64,000 nt of DNA from Dictyobacter alpinus (GTDB taxonomy: Bacteria > Chloroflexota > Ktedonobacteria > Ktedonobacterales > Ktedonobacteraceae), in contig NZ_BIFT01000001.1 of assembly GCF_003967575.1 (NCBI RefSeq), positions 4,650,001-4,714,000 of the forward strand, given 5' to 3'. Position 1 is the first letter of the stretch; each line of letters begins with the position of its first letter. The notes under the pieces are model-generated. The model did no database searches and was not told the DNA's origin. It saw nothing but the letters and a program-made list of their open reading frames with translations. The position numbers and the translations under genes are program-made. Below, piece by piece: positions 45,211 through 54,517 of this stretch.

Positions 45211-46632
45211 TTATGTGGTCTGGTTGCCACGTTCAAGATGACTTGCTCGTCTGCTATATACAAAGTAAACAACCAGCCCAATCGCCAGCCAGACGAAGAA
45301 GCGTAGGATGGTGACCCGGGGCAGGCTCACGATCAGCACCAGTGAGGCGATGATTGAGAGGATCGGGAGCACCGGTACAAATGGCACACGGAAGCCGCGC
45401 CTCAGATCGGGCTGGGTCCGCCTCAATACCAGGATGGCCGCCGATACCAGCACAAACGCGGTCAGGGTACCGATGTTGGTGAGTTCCGCCACGATATCGA
45501 TGGGGGTCAGGCCTGCGACCACGGCAACAACGACTCCAATCAGGATACTCGACAGGTAGGGAGTGCTAAAGCGTGGGTGGATGCGTGAGAAGAGGGCTGG
45601 CAGCAGTCCATCACGTGACATCGAGAAGAAGATGCGGCTCTGCCCGTAGAGCAGGACCAGCAGGACGGTGGTGAGTCCACACAGCGCGCCGATCGAGATG
45701 ATTGCTCCAGCTGCATTGAGTCCTTGCAGGATCAAAGCATGCGAGACGGGAGAAGGTACATCGAGCTTTGTGTATGAGACCATGCCGGTCAGGATGCCGG
45801 TAACCAGAATGTAGAGGACGGTACAGATGATCAGGCTAAGGAAGATGCCCAGCGGTAGGTCTCTGCTAGGATTGCGTGCCTCTTCGGCTGAGGTCGAAAC
45901 CTGGTCAAAGCCGATATAGGCGAAGAAGATGATACTGGCGCCGCTGAACACGCCGCCTGGTCCAAATGGCAGGAATGGATGCCAGTTGGCAGGATTGACA
46001 TGGAAGATACCTATGCCAATAAAGAAAAGGATCACTGCCAGCTTGACGCCGACCATAATATTGTTGAATTTTGAGCTCTCGGATGTGCCGCGTACCAGTA
46101 TTGCGGTGAGGATCAGCACAATCAGGACCGCCGGGAGATTCACGATGCCGCCGGAGAAGGGCGAGGCGGTCAACGCATGCGGGACCGTGATGCCAAACAG
46201 GCTTTTCATCAGGTCGGTAAAGTAGCCGGCCCAGCCGATACTGACCGCGGCCGCGCCTACTGCGTATTCCAATATCAGGTCCCAGCCAATAATCCAGGCG
46301 ATCAATTCGCCTAGTGAGGCATACGAGTAGGTATAGGCGCTACCCGCAATCGGCACACTACTCGCGAATTCCGCATAGCAGATGGCCGCCAGACCGCTGG
46401 CGATACCCGCCAGGATAAACGAGAGGATCAGGCCAGGGCCTGCGTATTTCGCGGCTGCCACGCCGGTCAATACAAAGATACCCGTGCCAACGATTGCCCC
46501 GACGCCCATGGCCGTGATACTCCATGGACCCAATGTTCGTTTAAGCGATGTTTTAGATGATTCCTCGCTTTGTTTTAAAATAAGATCGACTGGTTTTACG
46601 CGCCAGATACTATCACGTGTTCTAGTTGCCAT
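45211..46632 (-). CDS. APC-family amino acid permease
   Basis: A 473-residue transporter starting at 46632 (MATRTRDSIWRV; AAGGAAA upstream). About 12 membrane helices. Helix 1 has GVGAIVGTGIFVLTGVAAA, the substrate-binding GxGxxGxG-type break of the cationic amino acid transporter group. Further marks are SGLAAICYAEFASSVPIAGS, AYTYSYASLGELIAWIIGWD, and FFAYIGFDQVSTSAEEARNP. It probably imports basic or branched amino acids. Confidence 0.92.
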   Translation of the reverse strand: MATRTRDSIWRVKPVDLILKQSEESSKTSLKRTLGPWSITAMGVGAIVGTGIFVLTGVAAAKYAGPGLILSFILAGIASGLAAICYAEFASSVPIAGSAYTYSYASLGELIAWIIGWDLILEYAVGAAAVSIGWAGYFTDLMKSLFGITVPHALTASPFSGGIVNLPAVLIVLILTAILVRGTSESSKFNNIMVGVKLAVILFFIGIGIFHVNPANWHPFLPFGPGGVFSGASIIFFAYIGFDQVSTSAEEARNPSRDLPLGIFLSLIICTVLYILVTGILTGMVSYTKLDVPSPVSHALILQGLNAAGAIISIGALCGLTTVLLVLLYGQSRIFFSMSRDGLLPALFSRIHPRFSTPYLSSILIGVVVAVVAGLTPIDIVAELTNIGTLTAFVLVSAAILVLRRTQPDLRRGFRVPFVPVLPILSIIASLVLIVSLPRVTILRFFVWLAIGLVVYFVYSRRASHLERGNQTT

Positions 46633-47007
46633 AAATATTTCCTTTACTACTTTAAAGTATGCCAACGACATAAAAATGGCAGAAGGATGTTTTGCAGAAC
46701 ATAGCTGCTACATAAAAAAAAAGCGAAATTTATTCTCTCCTTAAGGATACGTTTGTGAGCGGAAAAACGTGACAGCCCTTGCTCGTGCCTCAGAGGCTGG
46801 TCAATGGTATACTGAGCGTGATCCTGCCGTCCCCATCGCGATGATTTTGCAGCCTGCTTGTGATACCCTGCATCTTGTTTGCTGCTGGCGAGATTGCCGG
46901 TTTTGTACCACCGTTTTAGAAAAGGTAGAGGTATCTACTTTTACGCATGTGTTTGTTTTTTTTTTAAGGAAGCTCCATTACGAGGAGCGTGATTACGAGG
47001 AGAAATT
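46633..47007. other. divergent intergenic region
   Basis: 375 bp between the permease and DHFR-like genes with no credible gene. Just before the next start, ATTACGAGGAG is repeated twice (around 46978 and 46991); the second copy serves as ribosome site. Confidence 0.45.
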
Positions 47008-47601
47008 ATGCGGAAGATCATTACCACTATGTGGGTTAGCCTGGATGGCTTTATTGCTGGTCCCAACGGCGAGATGGACTGGATTGGAGAGCTCTACGAT
47101 GAGGCCATGGGCGAGTATCAGTTTGCGTTTGTTAGTTCAGCTGATACCCTCTTGCTTGGGCGCGTGACCTATCAGAGTTTTGCTGGCTCCTGGCCCCATG
47201 TTCCTGACAGTCCTACCGTCTCAGAGGGAGAGAAAGCCTATGCTCGCAAGCTTAACGCTCTGCAGAAAGTCGTTTTTTCCAAAACGCTCGATAGCGTGGA
47301 GTGGAACAACTCGCGCTTGCTAAGAGAAGTTAATCCAGCCGACATTGAGCAGTTGAAACAGGAGCCGGGACGCGACATCATCATCTATGGCAGCGCCACC
47401 CTGGTGCAAACGCTTACAAATCTTGGCTTGATCGATGAATATCAGATCCTGGTCCATCCAGTCATTTTAGGTGCTGGCAAGCCCCTGTTTAAAGATATTA
47501 CCGACAAAGTGAAGCTGAAATTGGTCAATGCCACCACCAATCCATCCGGGGTCATCGTCCTTTCCTACCAGCCGCGTGCGGAGAGCGCCTCCACCCATTA
47601 A
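47008..47601 (+). CDS. dihydrofolate reductase family protein (RibD C-terminal type)
   Basis: A 197-residue protein. MRKIITTMWVSLDGFIAGPN, LLLGRVTYQSFAGSWP, YARKLNALQKVVFSKTLD, and IIIYGSATLVQTLTNLGLID with YQILVHPVILGAGKPLF are characteristic of the YwjB/YyaP-like DHFR fold group, not of true folate reductase. GAGGAG lies 5 nt before ATG. It probably reduces an unknown substrate with NADPH. Confidence 0.92.
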   Translation: MRKIITTMWVSLDGFIAGPNGEMDWIGELYDEAMGEYQFAFVSSADTLLLGRVTYQSFAGSWPHVPDSPTVSEGEKAYARKLNALQKVVFSKTLDSVEWNNSRLLREVNPADIEQLKQEPGRDIIIYGSATLVQTLTNLGLIDEYQILVHPVILGAGKPLFKDITDKVKLKLVNATTNPSGVIVLSYQPRAESASTH

Positions 47602-47651
47602 GCTGGAATGCACTCTATTTCATGGCAAGCTGCTGTGTATGCAGCTTGCTC

Positions 47652-48060
47652 GCACAGATCGGAAACCTCGGGTGCCATGCATGTTTTGCCAGCGTACCCA
47701 TGAAGAGAATCCCCATCCTCCAACGATCCCTTCCCTCATCAAGACCCGGTTCCCGTAGATACGGCCCTCAGCGGCCGTTTGCCACCCGCCGCAGCGTAGT
47801 GGCCCAGTATCCCCGCGATCCAGGTCCCTTTAGCCAGACGCGTTCCCCAAAAGGAACCTCCCCATGGATGGTCTCACCCAGAGCGTATCGCAGGGGTTCC
47901 CTCTCTGGGCGAGGTGACAACTGTGGGGCAGCCGAACCGGTCAGATACAAGGCCACCACGCTGCGGCGGGTGGCAAACGGCCGCTGAGGGCCGTAACTAC
48001 GTTGTGTTTTTCTGGGTTGTGATGCCCATGGTGCGCATGCCGTTGTAAAAAATGCCTGCC
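47652..48060. repeat. nested MITE-like element, TACGGCCCTCAGCGGCC family
   Basis: 45-bp terminal inverted repeats at 47760-47804 and 47951-47995 (TACGGCCCTCAGCGGCCGTT and onward) have one mismatch and enclose 146 bp. The outer sequences GATCGGAAACCT, GGTGCCATGCAT and TGATGCCCATGGTGCGCATG also occur around 52290-52420. So the inner palindrome appears inserted in, or lost from, a larger repeat. No coding capacity. Confidence 0.82.
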
Positions 48061-48143
48061 ACCTGGAAATCTCATGTCCCATGTAAGTGGGAAGCAAAAA
48101 GCCGCGTAGCCGCCGATGTTCCTTAAATATGATTGTGTGGCGA

Positions 48144-48836
48144 TCATAGTAATGCGGCTATGCGGCGGGCGGCGGCCAGGACGCGGGGGGAGACGCGGGC
48201 TTCGTCGATGGTGCCGAGGACGATGACGCCGATGCTGGCTTCGATCGGGCTACCGTCGAGGATGAGGGGAACGGCGAGGCCGCTGGCTCCGCTCTGGATC
48301 TCGTTCTGGCTGACGGCGTAGCCACGCTGGCGGGCCTGTCTGATCTGACTACGCTCGGCTGCCTGCGCGGGTCGGCTGGCCAGGATGGCGATGCCGGAGG
48401 CGCCCTGGTCGAGTGCGTGCCGGAAGCCGGCGCGATAGACGACATGCATATGGGTGTGGCTCGGCTCGATGGTGGTGAGTACCACGGCCTCGTCGCCATT
48501 GGCGGTGGTCAGATGGGTGGTGGCCCCCAGTTCCTCGGCGAGCCGCTTTAATTCCGGGGTGGCCGCGCTCTGCAAACGGGGAGAAATCCGCCGCGCCAGC
48601 TCGATTAATCCTGTCCCCAGTTTATAGCGACCGTCCTGCATGCGCTGTACCAGTCGGTGTTCAAGCAGTGTGTTGAGTAGCCGATAGCTTACAGTACGAT
48701 GGATCGCTAAGCGCTTCGCCAGCTCCTGTACGCTAAGTCCTTCTGCTTCGGTTGCCAGGATCTCCAGCAGGCGTAATCCACGGTCCAATGTCTGGGAGGT
48801 CTCGCCACGCGCTGGTTCTGTTGGTTGTTCTGACAT
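48144..48836 (-). CDS. IclR family transcriptional regulator
   Basis: A 230-residue regulator. The winged HTH TLDRGLRLLEILATEAEGLS, VQELAKRLAIHRTVSYRLLN is at residues 15-60. The GAF-like effector domain contains TTANGDEAVVLTTIEPSH and a C-terminal ASIGVIVLG. It is divergently transcribed from hppD-FAH-hmgA with a palindromic site between them. It probably controls tyrosine/homogentisate breakdown in response to an aromatic acid. Confidence 0.93.
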   Translation of the reverse strand: MSEQPTEPARGETSQTLDRGLRLLEILATEAEGLSVQELAKRLAIHRTVSYRLLNTLLEHRLVQRMQDGRYKLGTGLIELARRISPRLQSAATPELKRLAEELGATTHLTTANGDEAVVLTTIEPSHTHMHVVYRAGFRHALDQGASGIAILASRPAQAAERSQIRQARQRGYAVSQNEIQSGASGLAVPLILDGSPIEASIGVIVLGTIDEARVSPRVLAAARRIAALL

Positions 48837-48873
48837 ATTTTCCTCAATCCTTTATTGCTGCGCCTGCTTGATC

Positions 48874-48945
48874 TTGACATTCTATCACAGATCATGTACA
48901 CCTAATATTGTAACTATTATCGGATTCAATGTTCGATTATCGAAC
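48874..48945 (+). promoter_or_regulatory. hppD promoter region with IclR-type operator
   Basis: TTGACA at 48874-48879 is a good -35 element, though the -10 is weak. At 48931-48945 lies GTTCGATTATCGAAC, a perfect 15-bp palindrome with one central base. It closely resembles recognition sites of aromatic-catabolism IclR members such as PcaR (recalled consensus GTTCGATAATCGCAC). It lies 57 bp before the hppD start, placed for repression. Confidence 0.65.
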
Positions 48946-49002
48946 AAAAAGACACGCTGCTGTGTCGCAACGTCTCTTATCAGCTCAGAAGGAGTCGATT
49001 CA

Positions 49003-50106
49003 ATGGCCGATTATGATTTTATGCCAATCCAGAATTTTGATCATCTTGAATTTTACGTGGGTGATGCCCGGCAGGCGGCCTATTATTTCAGTCATGCCTG
49101 GGGTTTTGTGCCCGTTGCATATGCTGGCCTGGAAACAGGTATACGCGATCGTACGAGTTATGTGTTGGAGCAGGGCAATATTCGCTTTGTGCTGACATCC
49201 GCTATGGGACCTGAAGGCGAGATTGCGTCCCATGTGTATCTGCATGGGGATGGCGTGAAGGATGTGGCGTTCCGTGTTGAGAATGCGGAGCGGGCCTATC
49301 AGGAGGCTACCAGCCGGGGGGCGGAGGGTGTTATGGCGCCGACGGTGCGCAGTGATACCTATGGCTCGGTCAAGCTGGCTTCGATCAAGACCTATGGCGA
49401 GACGATCCATACCTTTGTGGAGCGTCAGGATTATAAAGGGGCTTTCCTGCCTGGTTTTCGCGCGGTGGATGGGAAGTTGCCACGCCGTGCTCGTCCCGCT
49501 GGTCTGGCTGGCATCGACCATGTGGTTGGCAATGTTGAGCTTGGTAAGATGAATGACTGGGTCTCGTTCTATGAGCGCATCATGGGCTTTACCCAGATGA
49601 TCCATTTTGATGATCGCCAGATCAGTACCGAGTATTCGGCCTTGATGTCCAAGGTGATGCAGAATGGCAGTGGCCGTATCAAGCTGCCAATCAATGAGCC
49701 TGCGCCGGGACGCCGCAAATCGCAGATTGAGGAGTATCTGGATTTCTATCGTACTCCTGGTGTGCAGCATCTGGCTCTAATCACGGACGATATCGTTGCG
49801 ACGGTGCGTGACCTGAATGAGCGTGGTGTTGAGTTCTTGCAGACCCCTAAGAGTTATTATGAGGATGTCCTGGATCGTGTCGGTAAGATCGATGAGGACC
49901 TGCAACAGCTGGCGGACCTGAGTATCCTGGTGGATCATGATGAGGAAGGCTACTTGCTCCAGATCTTCTCCAAGCCGGTGGTCACTCGTCCGACGATCTT
50001 TTTTGAGATTATCCAGCGTAAGGGTGCGCGTGGCTTTGGTGAGGGGAACTTTAAGGCCTTATTTGAGGCTCTGGAGCGCGAGCAGGAACTGCGAGGCAAT
50101 CTGTAG
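49003..50106 (+). CDS. hppD: 4-hydroxyphenylpyruvate dioxygenase
   Basis: Converts 4-hydroxyphenylpyruvate to homogentisate with Fe(II). Start ATG 49003 (MADYDFMPIQNFDHLEFYVG) has AAGGAG 8 nt upstream. Two glyoxalase-fold halves. The iron ligands are His173 (GIDHVVGNV), His256 (GVQHLAL) and Glu335 (FFEIIQRKG); the C-terminal GFGEGNFKALFEALE closes the site. 367 residues is normal. The stop directly abuts the next ATG. Confidence 0.95.
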   Translation: MADYDFMPIQNFDHLEFYVGDARQAAYYFSHAWGFVPVAYAGLETGIRDRTSYVLEQGNIRFVLTSAMGPEGEIASHVYLHGDGVKDVAFRVENAERAYQEATSRGAEGVMAPTVRSDTYGSVKLASIKTYGETIHTFVERQDYKGAFLPGFRAVDGKLPRRARPAGLAGIDHVVGNVELGKMNDWVSFYERIMGFTQMIHFDDRQISTEYSALMSKVMQNGSGRIKLPINEPAPGRRKSQIEEYLDFYRTPGVQHLALITDDIVATVRDLNERGVEFLQTPKSYYEDVLDRVGKIDEDLQQLADLSILVDHDEEGYLLQIFSKPVVTRPTIFFEIIQRKGARGFGEGNFKALFEALEREQELRGNL

Positions 50107-51000
50107 ATGAAGCTGGTAACCGTTCAGGTTGGACAACAGACCTCGGCCGGCGTACTGCGGGGGGAGCGGGTGCTCCCCTTACCCTATCCTACTCTGCTGG
50201 AACTCTTACAGGATCCCGCTGGCCTGACTGTTGCGCGGCAGGTGTTAGACGATGCAGCTGACCCTGGTGTGGCGCTGGCTGCTGTCTCTCTGTTGCCACC
50301 TATCCCTGCTCCACCGACGCTGCGCGACTTCTATGCCTTTGAGCAGCATGTCAAGACTGCTCGTGCCCTGCGTGGCGCTGAGATGAATCCTACCTGGTAT
50401 GAGATCCCGACCTTCTATTTCTCCAATACCAGCGAGATCTATGGCCATGACCAGCCTATCCTCTATCCTGTGGGTAGCCAGGAGCTGGATATCGAGCTAG
50501 AGATTGCCTGCGTGATTGGACGTGCCGGGAAAGATATTCCTGTGGATGAGGCGGCAGATTATATTGCGGGTTATACTATTATGAATGACTGGAGTGCCCG
50601 CGATTTTCAGCGGCTGGATATGCAGTTGAATCTTGGTCCTGGTAAGGGCAAGGATTTCGCGACCTCGATCGGACCCTGGCTGGTGACTCCTGATGAACTG
50701 GCTTCGCGCCGTACGGGCCATGGTGCCAGTGAGCGCTATGATATGACTATGCTGGCGCGGGTAGATGGGCAGGAGCTTTCACGTGGAAACTTTCAGCAGA
50801 TCTACTATAGTTTTCCACAAATGATCGCGTACGCCTCGCGTAATGCGCGTCTGCGACCCGGTGATCTGATTGGCTCGGGTACCGTCGGCACCGGTTGTCT
50901 ATTAGAACTCGGCACCAGTGTACATCCCTGGTTTCAACGTGGAGAAACAATCGAATTAGAAATTGAAGGTATCGGCGTATTACGTAATACGATTGTCTGA
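50107..51000 (+). CDS. fumarylacetoacetate hydrolase family protein
   Basis: Probably fumarylacetoacetase, or a related acylpyruvase, of the same pathway. 297 residues. FYAFEQHVKTARALRGAEMN, YFSNTSEIYGHDQPILYP, and the metal-binding LDIELEIACVIGRAGKDI, NDWSARDFQ and GPGKGKDFATSIGPWLVT match the FAH C-terminal domain. LIGSGTVGTGCLLEL is near the end. It lacks the SH3-like N-terminal domain of the eukaryotic enzyme. Operon position between hppD and hmgA supports the role. Confidence 0.92.
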   Translation: MKLVTVQVGQQTSAGVLRGERVLPLPYPTLLELLQDPAGLTVARQVLDDAADPGVALAAVSLLPPIPAPPTLRDFYAFEQHVKTARALRGAEMNPTWYEIPTFYFSNTSEIYGHDQPILYPVGSQELDIELEIACVIGRAGKDIPVDEAADYIAGYTIMNDWSARDFQRLDMQLNLGPGKGKDFATSIGPWLVTPDELASRRTGHGASERYDMTMLARVDGQELSRGNFQQIYYSFPQMIAYASRNARLRPGDLIGSGTVGTGCLLELGTSVHPWFQRGETIELEIEGIGVLRNTIV

Positions 51001-51045
51001 TAATGTTGTGAACGGGCACTGAACGTGCTTTTCAGGAGGTCAAAG

Positions 51046-52206
51046 ATGCCACCCTATCATCGCCTGGGGGAGATACCGCCCAAGAGACATACGCAATTTC
51101 GTAAGCCGGATGGCTCGCTTTACTCCGAGGAGCTATTTGGGACTGAGGGCTTCTCGAATAATTACTCGAACATCTATTATTATCATCCACCGACCCGTGT
51201 TGCGCGTGTGGAGCCATTCCAGCGCCGTAAACTGGAGAGCTGGCAGGAAGAGACGCATCGCCATCATCATCTCAAGACCGCTAACTTACAGCCGGGTGGA
51301 GATGCCGTGGGGGGCAATCAGATTCTGATGTATAACCATGATCTGACTATCGGCATTTCCCTGCCAACTGAGGAGATGAAGTATTATTACCGGGCTGGCG
51401 ATGCAGATACAATGTACTTTGTACATGATGGTCATGGAACCCTGGAAACGACCTTTGGCCTGTTACCGTATCACGAAGGCGACTATATCATCATTCCTCG
51501 TGGCACTATCTATCGCTTCGATATTGCTCCGAACAGTGTCCAGAGCCGTTTCCTGGTTGTTGAGGCCCACGGCAGCATCGAGCCGCCGCGCCGCTATCTC
51601 AGTCCGAACGGTCAGCTACTAGAGCACTCGCCATACTGTGAACGCGATATACGTCGACCGCAAGAACTGGTCACCCACACCGAACAGGGCGACTTTGAGG
51701 TACGCCTCAAGGTCGGCGACCTGGTCACCAGCTACTGGTACGACTTCCATCCCTTCAACGTCGTTGGCTGGGACGGCTGTGAGTATCCCTGGATCTTCAA
51801 TATCGCCGACTTCGAGCCTATCACTGGCCGTATCCATCAGCCCCCGCCAGTCCACCAGACCTTCCAGGGACCCAACTTCGTCGTCTGCTCCTTTGTGCCG
51901 CGCAAGCTGGACTACCATCCGCTCTCGATCCCTGTGCCCTACAACCACAGCAACATCGACAGCGACGAAATGCTCTATTACGTCAACGGCAACTTCGGCA
52001 GCCGACGTGGCATCGAACGTTCTTCCATCTCCCTGCACCCCCGAGGCATCCCGCACGGCCCTCATCCTGGAGCCGTCGAAAAGAGCCTTGGAGTCCAGCA
52101 AACCGAAGAACTCGCCGTCATGATCGACACCTTCCATCCACTCAACTACGCCGCCGTCGCCCAGACCATCGACGACGCCACCTACCCCTATAGCTGGATC
52201 CCCTAA
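51046..52206 (+). CDS. hmgA: homogentisate 1,2-dioxygenase
   Basis: Opens the ring of homogentisate to maleylacetoacetate. ATG 51046 follows AGGAGG with 6-nt spacing and gives 386 residues. It is a cupin protein of the bacterial short type: HTQFRKPDGSLYSEELFGTE at the start, YYFVHDGHG-like beta region, RFLVVEAHGSIEPPRRYLS, DGCEYPWIFNI, and the metal-site region SEMLYY-like DSDEMLYYVNGNFGSR, ISLHPRGIPHGPHPG with several His. A maleylacetoacetate isomerase gene is absent here. Confidence 0.93.
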   Translation: MPPYHRLGEIPPKRHTQFRKPDGSLYSEELFGTEGFSNNYSNIYYYHPPTRVARVEPFQRRKLESWQEETHRHHHLKTANLQPGGDAVGGNQILMYNHDLTIGISLPTEEMKYYYRAGDADTMYFVHDGHGTLETTFGLLPYHEGDYIIIPRGTIYRFDIAPNSVQSRFLVVEAHGSIEPPRRYLSPNGQLLEHSPYCERDIRRPQELVTHTEQGDFEVRLKVGDLVTSYWYDFHPFNVVGWDGCEYPWIFNIADFEPITGRIHQPPPVHQTFQGPNFVVCSFVPRKLDYHPLSIPVPYNHSNIDSDEMLYYVNGNFGSRRGIERSSISLHPRGIPHGPHPGAVEKSLGVQQTEELAVMIDTFHPLNYAAVAQTIDDATYPYSWIP

Positions 52207-52214
52207 ACCACCGC

Positions 52215-52250
52215 AAAGGCCCGCCCTGTCAAAACACAGAGCGGGCCTTT
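52215..52250 (+). terminator. Rho-independent terminator after hmgA
   Basis: AAAGGCCCGC pairs with GCGGGCCTTT, 9 bp after the stop of hmgA. Confidence 0.88.
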
Positions 52251-52286
52251 CCATCCAATCTGTATGCTTTTCATCCCTCGTCTCCC

Positions 52287-52425
52287 GCACGGATCGGAAA
52301 CCTTGGGTGCCATGCATTGTTTTGTTCCCCGTAGATACGACCGCTGAGGGTCGCATCTACGTCGCGTTTCTCTTGATGGTTACGCCCATGATACGCATTT
52401 CGCTGCAAAAAATTATAATGCCCGA
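52287..52425. repeat. partial copy of the 47652-48060 repeat
   Basis: GATCGGAAACCTTGGGTGCC and GTAGATACGACCGCTGAGGG with its inverse, then ACGCCCATGATACGCATTTC, align with the outer parts of the element at 47652-48060. The 45-bp TIR core is nearly missing. It is a decayed or empty-site copy. Confidence 0.7.
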
Positions 52426-52513
52426 GGGCGAGGCATCAAATGTACCCACCACGCCATAAAGTCGGAGTACCCGTGTACCGAAACGTATTGCGCCTTGTGG
52501 TTGCCCTTTAGCC

Positions 52514-53248
52514 TTATCTTACCCATACCCGTAATGGTCCAAGTGTGGTGAAGCCAGCCTGCAGGGCTTGCATAAGGCTCTCATCTTGCTCATAGCCCAC
52601 AATGGGCAGGCCTGGATAACAACTGGCTAACATAGCCACTATACCTTCCCAGTAGCTCTGAGCCTCCTGTTCGGGCGCGAAAAGATTGGAGAGGCCAACC
52701 ACGCCGGTTGTCCGGTTGCCGATTGCGCCCGCCACGATCTGATCTCCCTTATATGCCGCTACAAAGCAAATGTCCGCATCAGCTAAAAGCGCCTGGCCAA
52801 AGAGCCGCTCATGCGCCGCTACCTCCGCCTGGGACCATGCCATTTCCCATTTACGTAACTCATCCTCGGACACGATTTGCTTCCATTGTAGATCGCCCTT
52901 GGTCAGATGTATGCTCGCCGTTGGCGCTGGCCGCATAATCCATTGAGCCTCAAAGAGTTGCTGAAATCCAAACGCCGCCGGGTCCAGATCGGCAAAACTA
53001 TCCTTGACCGACACGCCATAAGCTTGCTTCTCCATCAGAAATGCCGCCAGTTCCGCCTGCTGAAGATTCAGGGCTGACGCGGGTGATAGCGTTACCAGAT
53101 TAGGATAATAGCGCGGCGTCGGCCGTTGATGGATCCAGTATCCTTCATGGAATTCTCCCGGTAGACCATGCGCCCGGCAGATAGTATCACACCAGATGGC
53201 ATTATTTTGGATTGCTAATGTTAGATACTTACTCTCATGCATATGCAT
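52514..53248 (-). CDS. GNAT-like acetyltransferase (putative)
   Basis: A 244-residue protein starting at 53248 (MHMHESKYLTLAIQ; AGAGGA upstream). The first half is divergent. The second half, CFVAAYKGDQIVAGAIGNRT, VVGLSNLFAP, YWEGIVAMLASCYPGLPIVG, YEQDESLMQALQAGFTTLGP, follows a GNAT fold outline. The classical acetyl-CoA loop is not clear, so activity is uncertain. No partner genes. Confidence 0.65.
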   Translation of the reverse strand: MHMHESKYLTLAIQNNAIWCDTICRAHGLPGEFHEGYWIHQRPTPRYYPNLVTLSPASALNLQQAELAAFLMEKQAYGVSVKDSFADLDPAAFGFQQLFEAQWIMRPAPTASIHLTKGDLQWKQIVSEDELRKWEMAWSQAEVAAHERLFGQALLADADICFVAAYKGDQIVAGAIGNRTTGVVGLSNLFAPEQEAQSYWEGIVAMLASCYPGLPIVGYEQDESLMQALQAGFTTLGPLRVWVR

Positions 53249-53308
53249 ATTTTTCCTCTGGTTTTCTTTCATTTTATCTTCTCATGTCATAACGACGAAC
53301 CATTTCTT

Positions 53309-54517
53309 TTATCGGATATCAACTGGATTTGGTTGTGCGGGCACTACGTCCCAGGCCAGCGCAACCGCTATGAGCCCGATGCCCCCCATGATGCTCCAGC
53401 AGAGGAGTGGTGAGAATTCAAGTAAAATTCCGCCGAGAGCCGGTCCGAGCGCGAATCCCATACCGGTTGCGATCCAGAGGAAGCTCATATAGCTACCCCG
53501 TTGCTTTGCCGGTGCGATCTCTGCTCCAACCGTATCATAGGGAGGAGAGAAGATCATATTGCCAAAGACGAAGGCGATCAGCGGTAGCGCCAGCCAGTAA
53601 GCTGTAGTGATCACACTACATATGCCGGCCGCCACGGCTAAGATGAGGCTGCCAAGGGCCATGATGCGCCCCACTGGCACCTGTTGAAAGAGCGCGGTCA
53701 AAGGAACTTCCAGTAGAATTACGAGTAGGCTTCCGACCGCCATCAGGCCACCATAAAGTGCTGGACTTCCTCCGAATCTGGTGAGATATATGGCCATGGT
53801 TGTGGTCTGCTGGCTCATGACCAACGTGGTGCAGAAACCTGCCAGCCAGATGCGGCGAAAGGTTCGATTCTGCAATGGGGCAAGCAGTGCTCGCGGGCGA
53901 CGCACAGACTGGACATCCTGTAGGGGCAGGATGATCGGCCGAGGAAACGTGAGTAGCATGAAGAGGGCAAAGAGCAATGTTGTCCCGGCGTCTGCACCAA
54001 AGAGTGGCAGAAAGGCATGGGTCGCGATCAGACCACCAACTGAGGCGCTCACCATACTCCCGATACTCATTGCCATGCGTAATAATGAAATGCTTTGCCG
54101 GCGTTGTTCTGGTGGTACTAGATCCATGACGAGCATACCCGCCAGAGGCCGCTGTGCTTCGCTGGTGATACTCCACAGGAGAATGATGATTGCTAACCAG
54201 ACAAGTGAGCTGATAAACGGCATTGCTAGCAAGAAGCATGCTGAAATAAATAGGCAGCCAACAAAGATATATTTGCGTGGCAGGCGATCCGAGAATGCGC
54301 TCATTATAAGGGACGCAATGATCCCTCCAAATCCTGGCAGAGCCACGATCAGGCCCACGATTTGGGATGGCAGATGGCGTTCGCTGGTGAGATATATGGC
54401 CAGGAAGGGCAGTACCAGCATCCCTATCCGATTGAGCAGTGTTCCTGTCCATAAGAACCAGTAGGAGCGGGGAAGGACCAGAAGGTTTTTTCTCAGATAA
54501 ACACGTAACGAATGCAT
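53309..54517 (-). CDS. MFS transporter
   Basis: A 402-residue, 12-helix exporter-type transporter. Helix 1 begins SYWFLWTGTLLNRIGMLVLPF. The signature loop between helices 2 and 3 is SAFSDRLPRKYIFVG. The proline-rich start of the second half and PVGRIMALGSLILAVAAG follow. It resembles drug or metabolite efflux carriers; the substrate is unknown. The 55-bp gap to the acetyltransferase suggests one transcription unit. Confidence 0.9.
   Translation of the reverse strand: MHSLRVYLRKNLLVLPRSYWFLWTGTLLNRIGMLVLPFLAIYLTSERHLPSQIVGLIVALPGFGGIIASLIMSAFSDRLPRKYIFVGCLFISACFLLAMPFISSLVWLAIIILLWSITSEAQRPLAGMLVMDLVPPEQRRQSISLLRMAMSIGSMVSASVGGLIATHAFLPLFGADAGTTLLFALFMLLTFPRPIILPLQDVQSVRRPRALLAPLQNRTFRRIWLAGFCTTLVMSQQTTTMAIYLTRFGGSPALYGGLMAVGSLLVILLEVPLTALFQQVPVGRIMALGSLILAVAAGICSVITTAYWLALPLIAFVFGNMIFSPPYDTVGAEIAPAKQRGSYMSFLWIATGMGFALGPALGGILLEFSPLLCWSIMGGIGLIAVALAWDVVPAQPNPVDIR

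Noticed and set aside
46769..47167. Plus-strand open frame of 132 codons before the DHFR-like gene
   Set aside because: Its second half is a shifted reading of the well-supported DHFR-like gene, and the first half has no protein character.
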